Source: Pseudopithomyces maydicus
Lineage: Eukaryota; Ascomycota; Dothideomycetes; Pleosporales; Didymosphaeriaceae
NCBI GenBank assembly: GCA_026873275.1
Contig: JANTUC010000002.1
Coordinates: forward strand, 496,001-560,000
Reading direction: 5' to 3'
Length of the DNA: 64,000 nucleotides
Shown here: positions 1 through 10,458 of the stretch, one piece after another
Layout of the letters: every line of letters begins with the position of its first letter
How positions within the stretch are numbered: position 1 is the stretch's first letter
The notes under the pieces: generated by a model
Seen by the model: the letters and a program-made list of their open reading frames with translations, nothing else
What the model was told of the DNA's origin: nothing
Databases searched by the model: none
Translations under genes and position numbers: made by a program

Positions 1-455
1 GCATGTTGTTGGCGCCGGACTGGCGAGATCTACCGGGGAAACAAGGAGATGGCACGGCTTATCCACGTACCAATGTCCAAACTACGAGACGTAAGTATAT
101 TTGCAGCTTTACAGCAAGCATTCGGTATGTTAACATGCGTAGGGTAATATTGCTCTGCACGAGATCCTGGCAGAGCCCTCATTGGTATCCTATTGGGAAA
201 AGTTCGGTGCCATTGCGTTCGACAACAACCAAAAAGCCATTTTGACGAGCTGTTCGCTTAAAAACCCTGATCCGAACTCGAAGGATCCCGAGATACGGTG
301 TTGCTTCTCATTCACCGTGAAGCGTGATACGTTGAACATGTGAGTGGCTTTGATCCATCAAAGCAAGAATAACTCTCTGACTCAGCTGCAGCCCATCCTT
401 AATCGTTGGTAATTTCCTGCCTATACTTGACGCGACAACCCCTTCTTCTACGTAA
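1..455 (+). CDS. 3' end of an unidentified spliced gene (partial)
   Basis: I do not recognise this gene. Reading frame 1 is open from the left edge to 90 and ends in a clean GTAAGT donor at 91. The next exon can run 143-339, is open, and ends at a GTGAGT donor at 340. A last exon from 386, after a CTGACTCAG acceptor, stops at 453-455. The phases of the three pieces agree. The joined product has about 124 residues and includes the stretches EIYRGNKEMARLIHVPMS and LHEILAEPSLVSYWEKFGA. No signal peptide, membrane segment or known motif is visible in this tail. The 5' part lies outside the window. The exon model rests only on splice signals and open frames. Confidence 0.4.
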
Positions 456-957
456 TCTTGCTCGATGCGCCGGTGTTCAATTGAATATGGAGGACGCGGA
501 GGGAGGGCTCAGTGATCGTATTGCTACCCTCAGGTATGGCAAGGTCATTGGCATTGTTTTTCATTGCATGGTTGGCGTTTTCAGTGACAGTCATGATTTG
601 CCAGGGTTGGCGACGAACTGTAAAAAAGCATTATAGGGTGCTCTGTGTTTTGGGGTGCGAACATTGATTTTGCATCTGTTATTCTCATTCGTGGTTGTTG
701 GTTTCATTTGATACCAGTATAGACTTTTCTCTCTCAGCACCCATCAAAAACTCTATACCGCATTATACGCCAAAACTCTCGATTCTATCGCCAGTGTCAG
801 TTCATTTATCACACAATATCTCTGCGCTCATTCCCATGTTGGGCTGTGTCGCCGCTGCCTTAGTCGGGGTAAACAGAGGAAGTTACGATAGCTATCCCTC
901 ATCCCTCATCCCCTTCGTCCTCTTTGCATGCTCATTCACTTCCCAGGGTAATGTAAC
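456..957. other. Intergenic stretch, 5' region of ZIP4
   Basis: No supported gene. Short open frames at 406-636 and 695-1006 have no recognisable content. The last part must carry the ZIP4 promoter and 5' untranslated region. No clear TATA box or repeat is seen. Confidence 0.4.
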
Positions 958-3900
958 ATGGCGCCATCGTTTAATACAGCTCGAGCAGAGCGCGAGAGGA
1001 AAGTGAAGTCAATCTGCTGTGAGAATCCCCACATCCGCACCTTCCTCGGCCAGCTCCTTTCTGACACATCACAGCATTTGCCTCCAGCATCGCAAAACGC
1101 TTCGCTAAGCCACACGACCAAACACTTGTCGATGATTTAGAAGCCAAAATTCGTCTCCTACCACTTACAGCGTCTTCTGCGGTAACGGCAAAGCGAGAGG
1201 AGCTCGAGGGCCTCGCCATCGAGTTGTGGAATCTGGCAACCCGTTCGCGGCGCGATGAAAGCAGTGCGGGAGGAGAGCATGGAAATCATGCAGTGGGGCT
1301 GTTGCGCGTCTTCTCATTCCTATTGCTTGACTCGGCAGGCGGCCAGTCGGTCAAAAGCAAGGAGCGCAAGAACTGCATCCGTCTCATGAAACTCGCACTA
1401 AAGGCTGGGAGATGGTGTATTGAAAAGAAGGCGGTAGAAAATGCGACGAAAGTGCTGGTTCGCGCAGCGGATTACCAGGAGGTTCTGGGCCTCGAGGGTG
1501 AGGCGAATGAAGGCGCAGAGTACGAGCTGGGAGAGCGCTTGTGTGTTGAGTACTACGCGTTGAGAACCGCTTTGGTGAGTTTTGTTTTCTTTTTTGCTCA
1601 TGTTCTTGTGGCTGGTAGCGTTTCTGTTACGTTTTCTTACAACTTGTGTACAGGCGTGGATATCGGATCGAATGGACATTGCGGAGATAATGTTCACCAA
1701 GTGTAAAGAACTCTCAAGGTTCTATACCGCTCCATTGGTGGAGAAAGTCGCCGACTTGTTCTATGAGATAGGCAATGATTTGCTCGACAAGCGCAACTAC
1801 GAGTCTGCCGTGCAATGGTTCGAGCGAGCTTATGATGTGCTTGGGGCACAGGAATTCGACCCGCTAAGTGCCGAAGCAGGCGAGTTACGTCTGAGTGTAA
1901 TGCAGAGTATAGGTATATCTCTACGACCATTTATATTCGCAGAGACTAATGGATGTTAGTTCAAGCTTACGTGAAGCTCAAGAGCGAGGAAGGTCGCACC
2001 AAAGCATGGCACATGCTTCAGCTGCTTGAAACAGTGCGCCCCCGAAATGTCTGTCTTTCATCGCATTATTGACATTTGTGAAGGACTACTCAAACAAGAT
2101 GTCGGTATCTCTACTTAAACTTGAGATGTTGTTTTCCGAGGACATGGTAGACGCCAATCAGGTATATCTAGGTAAGAAGATCAACACAGCTAGTATGCAT
2201 ATTACGACTAGATCCGTTGTTGGATATTGTGATAACCAAAGGGAATATATGATCTTAGGGCTTGCTAACGGAAGTCAGTGTTGAAACGAATGGTGCACTC
2301 CATTGTGCTGAATGAACGGAATTTCAAGACGTACGTGTGCCATGTGGACCAGCGGCACATTGATTGACAACGCATCAGTATTATGCATCACATTCATAAA
2401 CTGAAAGATCACAAGTGAGTATGTGATTGTGTCGTTCATTCAACGGCGTTAATCGTTGGTAGTAATGTTACAGCGTGCAATATCATAGACTCACTGATTG
2501 AAACTCGCCTCTTCAGAGAAGAGAAGGAAGCTTGGACTGAAAAGGCGATCGTCACTCGAGTTTGGATCAGCTGCACTACCTTCATGGCAGAAGAAACGGT
2601 AGATCGGCTTCGAGAGCTATTCGACATGGTGCTTCGCAACATCAAAGTTCCTTTCTCCCCGCAGGCAACACATGCTACCCAAACAGTAAGTAAAACGCAG
2701 CCTACATCTCACGCTTTTTATTAAAATGACACAGCTACTTTGGAAACAAGTTGAAGCCAATTTCAGTAAGGGTCAACACCAGGAAGCCGAAGCATGGTGC
2801 GGAACATGCCTGCATCCGCTCTTAGACAAGGCCGGCGAGAGCAACAAATCTAAGATTGCGAGGTCTGTCCCTAAAGCTGGCATCTTTGGGTATATTTTTG
2901 ACATACAATAGAAAGATGATGCTATGCGCTTTGGCTCGACATGACCATGCAGCTGCTCGGGATGTCTACTCGAAAATGTCTGATTCTGGAAAGGATGATC
3001 GACTGACACGCTACTTGATGTACAAAGCCGCCTTGCAGGAAACGATTCAGATCTTGGTAAGCCTTTTCCCAGTCGTGTAATCGGGGCGACTGCCAACTGC
3101 GGTAGCTGTCGAAAGCCTAGACGTGATCTGTCGGCAGTCATCAAACGATACGACTCTGCTCTATGCATGCGTAGTAGAAGCACAGCAGTCTGGAAACAAG
3201 AGGCAGGGTATTACAGCCCTCGAGAAGTTGCTTGAGAAGTATAACGCTACTGCACCAACAGATGTGCATCTTCCTGCGCTTCTACGGTAAGATTCGCACA
3301 TTTGAATAATGTCAGCTTTTGACCGACCACAGAATGACTGTGCGCTTGCTCATGTCGGAACTATTCAAGGACGGCTCTATCAACCAAGAAGTTTTCGAAC
3401 AAGTCTGCAAGACAATTGAAGCAGGTGTGTGCACTCATCGATCCAACGACATGCAGCTGAGTGGATGCAGCATCAACGCATGCAAAAGCTTCGAAACGAC
3501 GACCTGTTAATGCTAGTCGCGAGCAGTTTACTAACGAGGAATTCCAATGGTTCTGCAAGAACGCATACAACATAGCAGTTAAATACTGCGCCGAGGTTCC
3601 TCCTCAGAATCTAGTGCGAATATTGGAAGCCTGTATTGAGGTACGTAACAACGTGAAGTTCAACTCGAATCTAACCACTATCGTAGTTCATCAAGCTTTT
3701 ACAAGAAGGGGGACAACCGAGCAACGAAACTGACATCAACCTGCGATTGCTATTCTGTTACTATCTCATGACATGTACATTTGTCACATTGGCTCGGGCA
3801 GAGGATGATAAGGAGAACTATGTTAGAAGTGCACATAATTGGATGATTAAAAACTGACCGTAGCAGTATCAGCATTACTTACAGGCCTGCCGGTATGGCA

Positions 3901-4761
3901 AAGAGTTTCGAAAACTCGGGAGTAAGGTGATTAATAAACTTTCTGAATCCTCTCAATCCGACATGATAGCGAAGCACTTTCAAATCGTGAAACTCGAACT
4001 TGAGGCAGCTTTGAAACGGGGGCAATGGGAAGAATTAGATGAACTGTTCGAAGAATGCTGGAAATACGAGGGAACGACATATTACGACACACTGGCGGAT
4101 CTCGTGTTGGTAATCTACACCTGCATGTCGAAGGAGAACGTAGACAGAAAGCATCAGTCAAGTAGGTCAATCGTCTCTGTTTACTCTGGCAGCACTGATG
4201 TCGCTCCAGACGTTTTGTGTGCGCTTCAGAAGATTATCAACGCCAGCGCGAAGTCTACAACCTTCGACATTGAGAAGATGTCTCGGTGGATTCGTTGTCT
4301 ATTTCAACTCGCTCTTACCTATGATGAAGCGGTCAGCTTGAAATGTCTTGATCATGCTATTCGTATTGCATCTGCTCGTAAAGGAGTGAGTTATTTGAAT
4401 ATGTCCTAGAACATTCGGCATCGCTTCACTGCATATGGATACAGAACTCTTTTTGTTTGAACTTTACGTCCCTAACAAGCTGCTATCACACTCAACTTAC
4501 ATGATCTCCGTAGATCGTGATATAGGAATGACTAACAAGTGCGAAAAGGACACGAAAAATTATCCATCCACCGAGTTGGAGTGGCTTGCTACAACCTCCT
4601 TCAACCATGCAGTCGATTACTACGTGCAAGAAAACGACGACCTATGCAGGATGTGGGCAGAGAAGGCACTTACGTTAGCAGATTGGGCAGAAGACGGCGG
4701 CGGGTTGAAGAATGTGTTGATGGAAAAGTACAAAGGACTCACTTGGGGCGATGAGTTGTGA
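958..4761 (+). CDS. SPO22: Meiosis-specific TPR protein ZIP4/SPO22 (synapsis and crossover factor)
   Basis: The protein is a helical-repeat (TPR-like) scaffold of the ZMM group (Spo22/ZIP4/TEX11) that promotes class I crossovers and synapsis on meiotic chromosomes. About 17 short exons can be traced: 958-1002, 1074-1574, 1654-1912, 1960-2033, 2084-2171, 2279-2330, 2379-2414, 2463-2685, 2735-2862, 2912-3056, 3106-3286, 3333-3424, 3471-3640, 3687-3821, 3867-4161, 4210-4385 and about 4540-4761. Family landmarks include KNCIRLMKLALKAGRWCIEK, WFERAYDVLGAQE, RYLMYKAALQ, the stretch LLYACVVEAQQSG and the C-terminal YPSTELEWLATTSFNHAVDY. The ATG at 958 was chosen because the 1003-1073 intron joins it in phase to the Spo22 frame. 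At exons 10/11 the phase is off by one: one more A in the A-run 3040-3042 would turn the exon end into a family-like sequence and fix the splice. Exons 16/17 are the least certain. Confidence 0.85.
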
Positions 4762-5350
4762 ATAATACGGTCATGACGTACAGTTGCTTGGATCTCCAAG
4801 TCAAGTATTACTGATGTTTACATGAGAAGAAGACGGAGCGGGAGACTAGATGTGAGCAAGTGAACATGCGCAAACTATACCCGCTACGATATCTAAAATA
4901 CCGCGAGAAGATGGCTTGATCGAATATCGTTTCATTAGGGTCATCTGTGCACTAGTCATACCACGTTGTTGTATACCTATTCGGAGTTGCTGCACACCTA
5001 TCCGGAGTTAGTGTACACCTATTCGGAGTACCCATGGTTATTGTTTCCCGCCGGGAAAACCTTATTGGTCCGATATCGCACGTGCTGCATCTGGACCCCA
5101 CCAACGTCCCATGTAATGCTACACGCCAGAAGTAGTTTATCTCATACATTGCACCTCTCCTTCGTAAACCTAGTTATATATATATACCTCGTGTTCCGAC
5201 TGCCTTTGACTGACATAGGCACACAGTAGATACAAGGACAACACACAAGCTCAAGATATCACACCTCTCGTCCTAGACTATCCAATTGTGCGTTTCTGTA
5301 GACCAAACACAGGAAAATAAAGAGATAGCATAGGCAGACACTCATTCACA
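4762..5350. other. Intergenic stretch between ZIP4 and the GNAT gene
   Basis: No gene is supported. The stretch holds a three-copy 21-base tandem repeat (4967-5029, listed separately) and an AT-rich segment near 5174-5187 about 165 bases before the GNAT start. Confidence 0.5.
4967..5029 (+). repeat. Three-copy 21-base tandem repeat
   Basis: Three adjacent copies of a 21-base unit end in CTATTCGGAG or CTATCCGGAG. The unit consensus is TTGYTGYACACCTATYCGGAG read with a few substitutions per copy. It lies in non-coding DNA between two genes. Confidence 0.8.
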
Positions 5351-6325
5351 ATGAGCACTCACACACACGATCCTATTGCAGCAGCAAAGGCACAAGAAGC
5401 TACGCACACATTCACGTTCCGCGATGCAACAACGGAGGATATTCCTGCTCTCCAAAAGATGATAGGGGAATCTATGCGTGCGCTTGGGAAGGGATATTAC
5501 AGTGAGGCGGAGCTGGACGGGAGTATTGGGTATCTCTTTGGGCCAGATACACTGTTATTGCATGTAAGTGAGCATGTGCTTTTCATACACCTCGAACCAG
5601 CTGCATTTCATCTGATCTCGTGACATATACGGACACTTCTCTCTCCCTCCCTCCTTCTTTTGGTGTGCCATACAACGAGGAGGCCCCTCCAGTACAACCG
5701 CTAACAAGAAACCCACCAGGACCACACGTACTTCATCCTCCACCCCCACGACTCCCCCTCCACCATCAGCGCCTGCGGCGGCTGGTCCTTCCGCCGCACC
5801 CTCTACGGCGCCGACACAGCGCCCAACCGCCTCCCCGAGTCGCGCGATCCCAGCGTCGAGCGCGCGAGCATCCGAGCCATCTTCACGCATCCGGCGTGGG
5901 CGCGGAAAGGGCTGGGCACCATGATGATGCGGTATTGCGAGGGGAGGGCGAGGGACGGCGGGTTCAGGGGGCTCGAGATGGGCGCGACGTTGAGTGGGGT
6001 GGCGCTTTATGAGAGGTGTGGGTATGAGAGGAGTGGGAAGGTGGATGTCGTGACGTGTCCGAATGGGGAGGGGATCAAGGTTGTGCATATGTTGAAGGAT
6101 TTGGAAGGTTGGAGGGGGAGGGTGCTGCGGCGTGAGGGGGAGGTTGGAGGTTTGCGTGTGAAGATGGAAGCCAGGGGGTTTGCGTTGGTTGCTCTCTTTG
6201 CCGCATGTTATTATGTGTATCTCTTCTTTGTTAGAGGATGTTTTAGGGAAGATTTGCTGAAACGATATAGATTTGCACCTTTTGCTCCTGACTTTGAGGC
6301 AGTTATACCTAGGTCTTTCATTTAA
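5351..6325 (+). CDS. GNAT-family N-acetyltransferase
   Basis: Two exons, 5351-5563 and 5720-6325, join in phase (donor GTAAGTG, acceptor CCACCAG) to give 272 residues. The N-terminal part has FTFRDATTEDIPALQKMI, the usual first strand and helix of GNAT enzymes. The acetyl-CoA binding motif A is AIFTHPAWARKGLGTMMM, with the R-x-x-G-x-G/A type turn read as RKGLGT. It is followed by GATLSGVALYERCGYERSGK, the motif B region. The enzyme should transfer an acetyl group from acetyl-CoA to an amine; the substrate cannot be told. Family members usually end soon after the strand VVHMLKDL. Here about 65 more residues follow, including the hydrophobic run FALVALFAACYYVYLFF, which could anchor the protein or could be an annotation artefact from a missed intron or frame error. 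Confidence 0.8.
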
Positions 6326-6685
6326 TATTTGTTGGCCGGACGTTCTTGGTTAACTATTTTCTGGGTCACTTGAAGTAACGCAGCGATCTGAGACATGTCA
6401 AACTGATTGTATATTTAATTGTATTTTGTTTTCGTGTTGGACCTCTTATCTACAATAGGTTACACTGGTATTCGGTATGTCTGAACCCTTGGTGGATAGA
6501 ACCATGACGTCATGTTTGGAAGGCTACTTTGAAAAGTCTCTACACCCCTACCACCTACCCATTTAGTTCTGTCATGATGACAGTACAATAATCGTGCTGG
6601 TGCTATCAAAAAAGTCGCAAGCTACAATGTTGCACTTGCCCTCTCGCCGTTTGGCTAGTCTCACACGGACATCAACTATCTGGAC
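6326..6685. other. Intergenic stretch, upstream of the FAD monooxygenase
   Basis: AT-rich spacer with no supported gene. It should contain the terminator of the GNAT gene and the promoter of the FAD monooxygenase gene. No repeat is noticed. Confidence 0.4.
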
Positions 6686-7929
6686 ATGGCACAAGCAAAA
6701 CCGAAGAACATCGCCATTGTAGGCGGCTCCCTAGGCGGTCTCCTCACGGGCGTTGCGTTGAAACATCTTCGCAAAAATCTGAACATCCGCATCCTGGAAC
6801 GGAACCCAACGCCGCTCCTCCATGACCAAGGTGCCGGCGTAGTCGCTGGGCACGACGTGCAAGAGTTCTTCAAACGGCACGACCGAACACATACCCCTCT
6901 CACGGTGCCGAGCCACCAGCGAATCTACCTCAACAAGAGTGGGGATGTTATCAGTCGCGAAGACAAACAACAGCACATGACGAGCTGGGACCTCCTATAC
7001 CACATACTCCGCGCGAACTTTGACCGAGTCAACTCGGAATACGTGAAAGATTCCGCGCCTGAGGAAATGGAAGGGTCGACGATTTACGACTATGATCACC
7101 AAGTCACGGACATCGACTTCACTGGAACCGACACGTTGACCGTCAAGGCGAAGACCTCCCACGGCGACACTACGAGTTTCTCTGCAGACCTGGTCATTGC
7201 CGCGGACGGGCCCAGCTCCACGATCCGGCGCTTGATCGATTCAGACGTGCAGAGAAAGTACGCAGGGTATGTCGCATGGCGAGGCACCGTCCCCGAGGCC
7301 CTGGTCTCGCAATCAGCACGCGACGTGTTTGTGGAGAAATTTCCCTTCTTCCACACAGAGGGCGTGCAGATCCTGGCGTACACGATACCGGGTGCGAACG
7401 GGACGATCGAGCCAGGGCAGCGATTGTTGAATTGGGTGTGGTACTGCAACTATGCGGAAGAGTCACCGGAGCATGTGGAGTTGATGACGGATAAGGATGG
7501 GAAGAGACACCATGTCACGCTTCCGCCGGGGGTATTCAGGATAGTGTCTGGGAGCGCCAGAAGGAGAGGGCGAAGCAAGTGCTACCGCTGCAGTTCGCTG
7601 AGCTGGTGGAGAGGACAGAGGTCCCGTTTGTGCAGGCCATCACGGATGTGCTGAGTCCAAGGGCGGTGTTACCGAGGGACAGTCGGGTGGTGCTGGTTGG
7701 AGATGCACTTGCGGGATTCAGGCCGCATACTGCTGCCAGCACGAACCAGGCTGCGCTTGATGCGATGGAGCTTGCCCAGGCCGTTGAGAAGATTCTGGGA
7801 GGTGCAGATCGAGAGGTGGTGATGAAAGAATGGGAAGAGATGGTATTGGAATATGCCAGGACGATGCAGAAACATGGCGTTGATATGGGTAATCGGAGCC
7901 AGTTTGGAAAGCATCCGCTGCAAGGGTGA
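6686..7929 (+). CDS. FAD-dependent monooxygenase (salicylate-hydroxylase-like), frame broken once
   Basis: Group A flavoprotein hydroxylase that would use NAD(P)H and O2 to hydroxylate a small, probably aromatic substrate. The N-terminal Rossmann motif is IAIVGGSLGGLLTGVALKHL (GxGxxG-like, with GGSLGG). DLVIAADGPSSTIRRL is the DG motif binding FAD and NADPH, and VVLVGDALAGFRPHTAAS is the C-terminal GD motif. The single exon starts at ATG 6686. The frame breaks at the G-run 7528-7532: the first frame reads to LPPG, then the family sequence resumes one frame over as IQDSVWERQKERAKQVLP. The span is 1244 bases, one short of 415 codons; a sixth G would give 414 residues. A GT..AG pair there is only about 8-13 bases apart, too short for an intron. 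Either an assembly indel or a recent pseudogene. Confidence 0.85.
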
Positions 7930-8469
7930 GCGGCACTTACACAGTCCAAGATGTTGAAGGACATCAGATGTATAATTTGGATTTATGAAGGTGCATATCC
8001 TGGGTTTCTTCTACACGCTCTATTCATGTCAAATCGAATCGTACCATGATTGGAGGCATGGCATTGCACATGACTCAAGCACTGCGCATATGCCCATATG
8101 AAGCCCTGGAGGAGGCCTGGCCTCTGGAGGCGGCAGCAGCACGTGACTATAGGCAGCAGCCAACACGTGATCATACTAGCGCAGGCTTGGCGCCCAAGAT
8201 GATGTATAAAACCCCGCCCTGCCCGCGTCCCTTCACACTCTTTGTCTTCGGACATTTGGTCAATTTGAAACGATACAGAGAAGATTAGCATGGCCCCTGC
8301 ACTAAGGATGACACGCTCAATCAAAGAGAAGCTACCATTTTTTCCACTGAGTTTCTATGGCGCTGCCATGGGCTTGAGGGAGAATATTGTTCGTGACGGC
8401 CTCGCTGTTTATTGGTTCTAGTGCTAATGTGCCAATGTGCTCGCTGTCTATCTATTTTATTGAATGTAC
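7930..8469. other. Intergenic stretch between two convergent genes
   Basis: No gene is supported. It separates the ends of the FAD monooxygenase (plus strand) and the aminotransferase (minus strand), so it should hold both polyadenylation regions. Confidence 0.4.
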
Positions 8470-9925
8470 TTATTGAATGTACTTCTTCAGTCCACGCAGC
8501 CGTTCCTGCGCCGTCTCAAGCACGTCGTCGTTCTTGCACACGGCGAACCGCAACCAGTCCTCTACAATGTGTGCGTTTCCTGGCGTGAAGAACTCTGTAG
8601 GCGGGATGGCCGCCACACCCACCTCCTTGATCAGGAACCAGCTCAGCTTGAAGTCCCGCGGGCGCTCTGCAACATGCGGCGGGAACTCGTAGTCGTCCGG
8701 CAGCTTGACCTTGGACATGTTCACCAGGACGAAGTAGCCGCCCTCGGGATCCGAGTACGGCAGGCCCAGCTCGTCCCAGATCTTGTTGAACTTGTCCATC
8801 TTCGCCTTCATCTCGCGCTTCGACTCGTCCCAGAAGTTGTGCGCGTCGGCCTGCTCGAAGCCGATGGCGGTCGCTTCCTGGAGCGGCGACACGGAGGAGT
8901 AGCATATGCGGGTGTGCGCTGCGCTCACGTATTTGATGAGGTCTTCGGGCCCGATCAGCCAGCCGACGCGCCAGCCCGTTGCGTAGAAGTTCTTGCCGCC
9001 GGAGCCTACTGTCAGTGTGAGCCTCGCCACCTCTGGTGAGAGGGTTGCCACGCGCGTGAAGGGCACGTAGTAAAGGCGGTCGTAGACCTCATCGGAGAGG
9101 ATGATGATGTTGTGCTTGACGCAGATGTCGGCAACGGCTTGGAGCTCCTCCTTGGAGAACACCTTGCCAATGGGGTTGTGCGGGCTGTTGAGCACGATCA
9201 TGCGCGTGCGAGGCGTGATGGCCTTCTCGAACTCAGCAATGTCGAGGGTCCACTCTGCTGCCGAAGTGGTCTTGCTCGCGCCCTCCTTGGGAGGGTGCAT
9301 GGGCACGTATACGACCTTGCCGCCGGGCATCTCAATATTGCTAATGTACTGGTCGAAGAAGGGCTCGAAGACGATGACCTCGTCGCCCTGCTCCAAGAAA
9401 GCCATGAAGGCGCTCAGCATGCCCTCGTTCGCGCCGGTCGTGATGGTGACCTCAGTCTCTGGGTTGAGGGTGCGCCCGAAAAACGGCGAGTAGGCGTCTG
9501 CGATGGCCTTCTTCAGGCGCGGGCGGCCCTTGGTGGGCGAGTACTGGTTGCATTCCACCTTGTCGAGGGCGGACTTTGCGGCATCGAGGACAAACTGGGG
9601 AGGGTTGTAGCCAAAGAAGCCCTGGCCCATATTCACAATGGGCTGCACGGGTGAGGCGGCGGCGGCTTCGTTGACGATGGACCTGGGCAGCACTCAGCCT
9701 CGCTCGCCGGGTCAGTTTTGCGTGGCGTTGGGCTCACCAGACATCTTGCTTCTGGCCTGCCACACGCGCGGCAGGCTTGAAGGGCTCTCCGCGCCGTGAG
9801 GTCGCTGACATTGCGCGCAGCGGGGTGCAGGTGGCGGGGCTGTTGGAAGCTGTTGTCGCTAATCTGAAGGGCAGGCGGAGCACCGAGGATAATTGTCTTG
9901 AAGCTGAGGATGCAGTCACTCGCAT
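8470..9925 (-). CDS. BNA3: Kynurenine aminotransferase, BNA3 type (mitochondrial form predicted)
   Basis: Fold-type I PLP aminotransferase. BNA3/KAT proteins convert kynurenine to kynurenic acid with 2-oxo acids and often have wider amino-acid specificity. Exon 1 is 9738-9925, exon 2 is 8470-9682, intron 9683-9737 (GTGAGC...CCCAG); together 466 residues. Visible hallmarks: VNMGQGFFGYNPPQFV, NSPHNPIGKVF (substrate and PLP binding), LSDEVYDRL, and GSGGKNFYATGWRVGW with the PLP-binding lysine. The first about 37 residues are rich in R, S, T and A without acids (start MRVTASSASRQL), like a mitochondrial presequence. A second in-frame Met (MSATSRRGEPF, residue 38) would give a cytosolic form. The gene is divergent from MGS1, about 530 bases away. 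Confidence 0.93.
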
Positions 9926-10458
9926 GGCAGGGAATTACTCGGTGGGGATAGCAACCGACACACTGTGGGTTATCAAATTGGCTTGCTATGCGCATTGCGT
10001 GCTTCACCCTTCGCGCCGCACAATGCCGTCATCAGCCGCTGTCCTCCGACCTCGCTCCGCAGACGCGTCGGCACACGCTGGACGACCGCATGCTGTCGTG
10101 TACGCAGTACAACCCGGTTGCTCTGTGATGAGAAGTCGGCGCATGCTATGAGAGACTATGGTGGAAGGGCGGTCTATCTTCCACGCCCACGTTTGCTCTG
10201 GTGAAGCGTGGTGTGCCCTATCCCATCCCATCCCATCCCCATTCCATCTCAGGCATTAGCCGCCAAAAGCACTTCTTTTGGAATTCTCCCAGCGCGCCTT
10301 CCTCTTGAGGAGAGCGTTGCTTTTTCGTTCGAGGGGCTCCAGCTATCTATGTATCGAGGTAGATGATTTATAACGTCGACGCGTCGAGCCCTCTTCCCGC
10401 GCTCTGGTTCCGCTTAATTTACGCGACGCGGCGTCGCGGCTTCTGCTCATCCTCGATC
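9926..10458. promoter_or_regulatory. Shared divergent promoter region of BNA3 and MGS1
   Basis: The starts of BNA3 (minus) and MGS1 (plus) face away from each other across about 530 bases. The stretch contains a short CATCC microsatellite near 10211-10236 and no convincing gene. Promoter function is inferred from the gene arrangement only. Confidence 0.5.

Noticed and set aside
7532..7544. Very short GT-AG pair as an intron in the FAD monooxygenase
   Set aside because: About 8-13 bases is far below the minimum intron size, so it cannot explain the frame change.
9112..9654. Plus-strand open frame of 180 codons opposite BNA3
   Set aside because: It is antisense to a well-conserved aminotransferase with high GC third positions; such shadow frames are expected and it has no motif.
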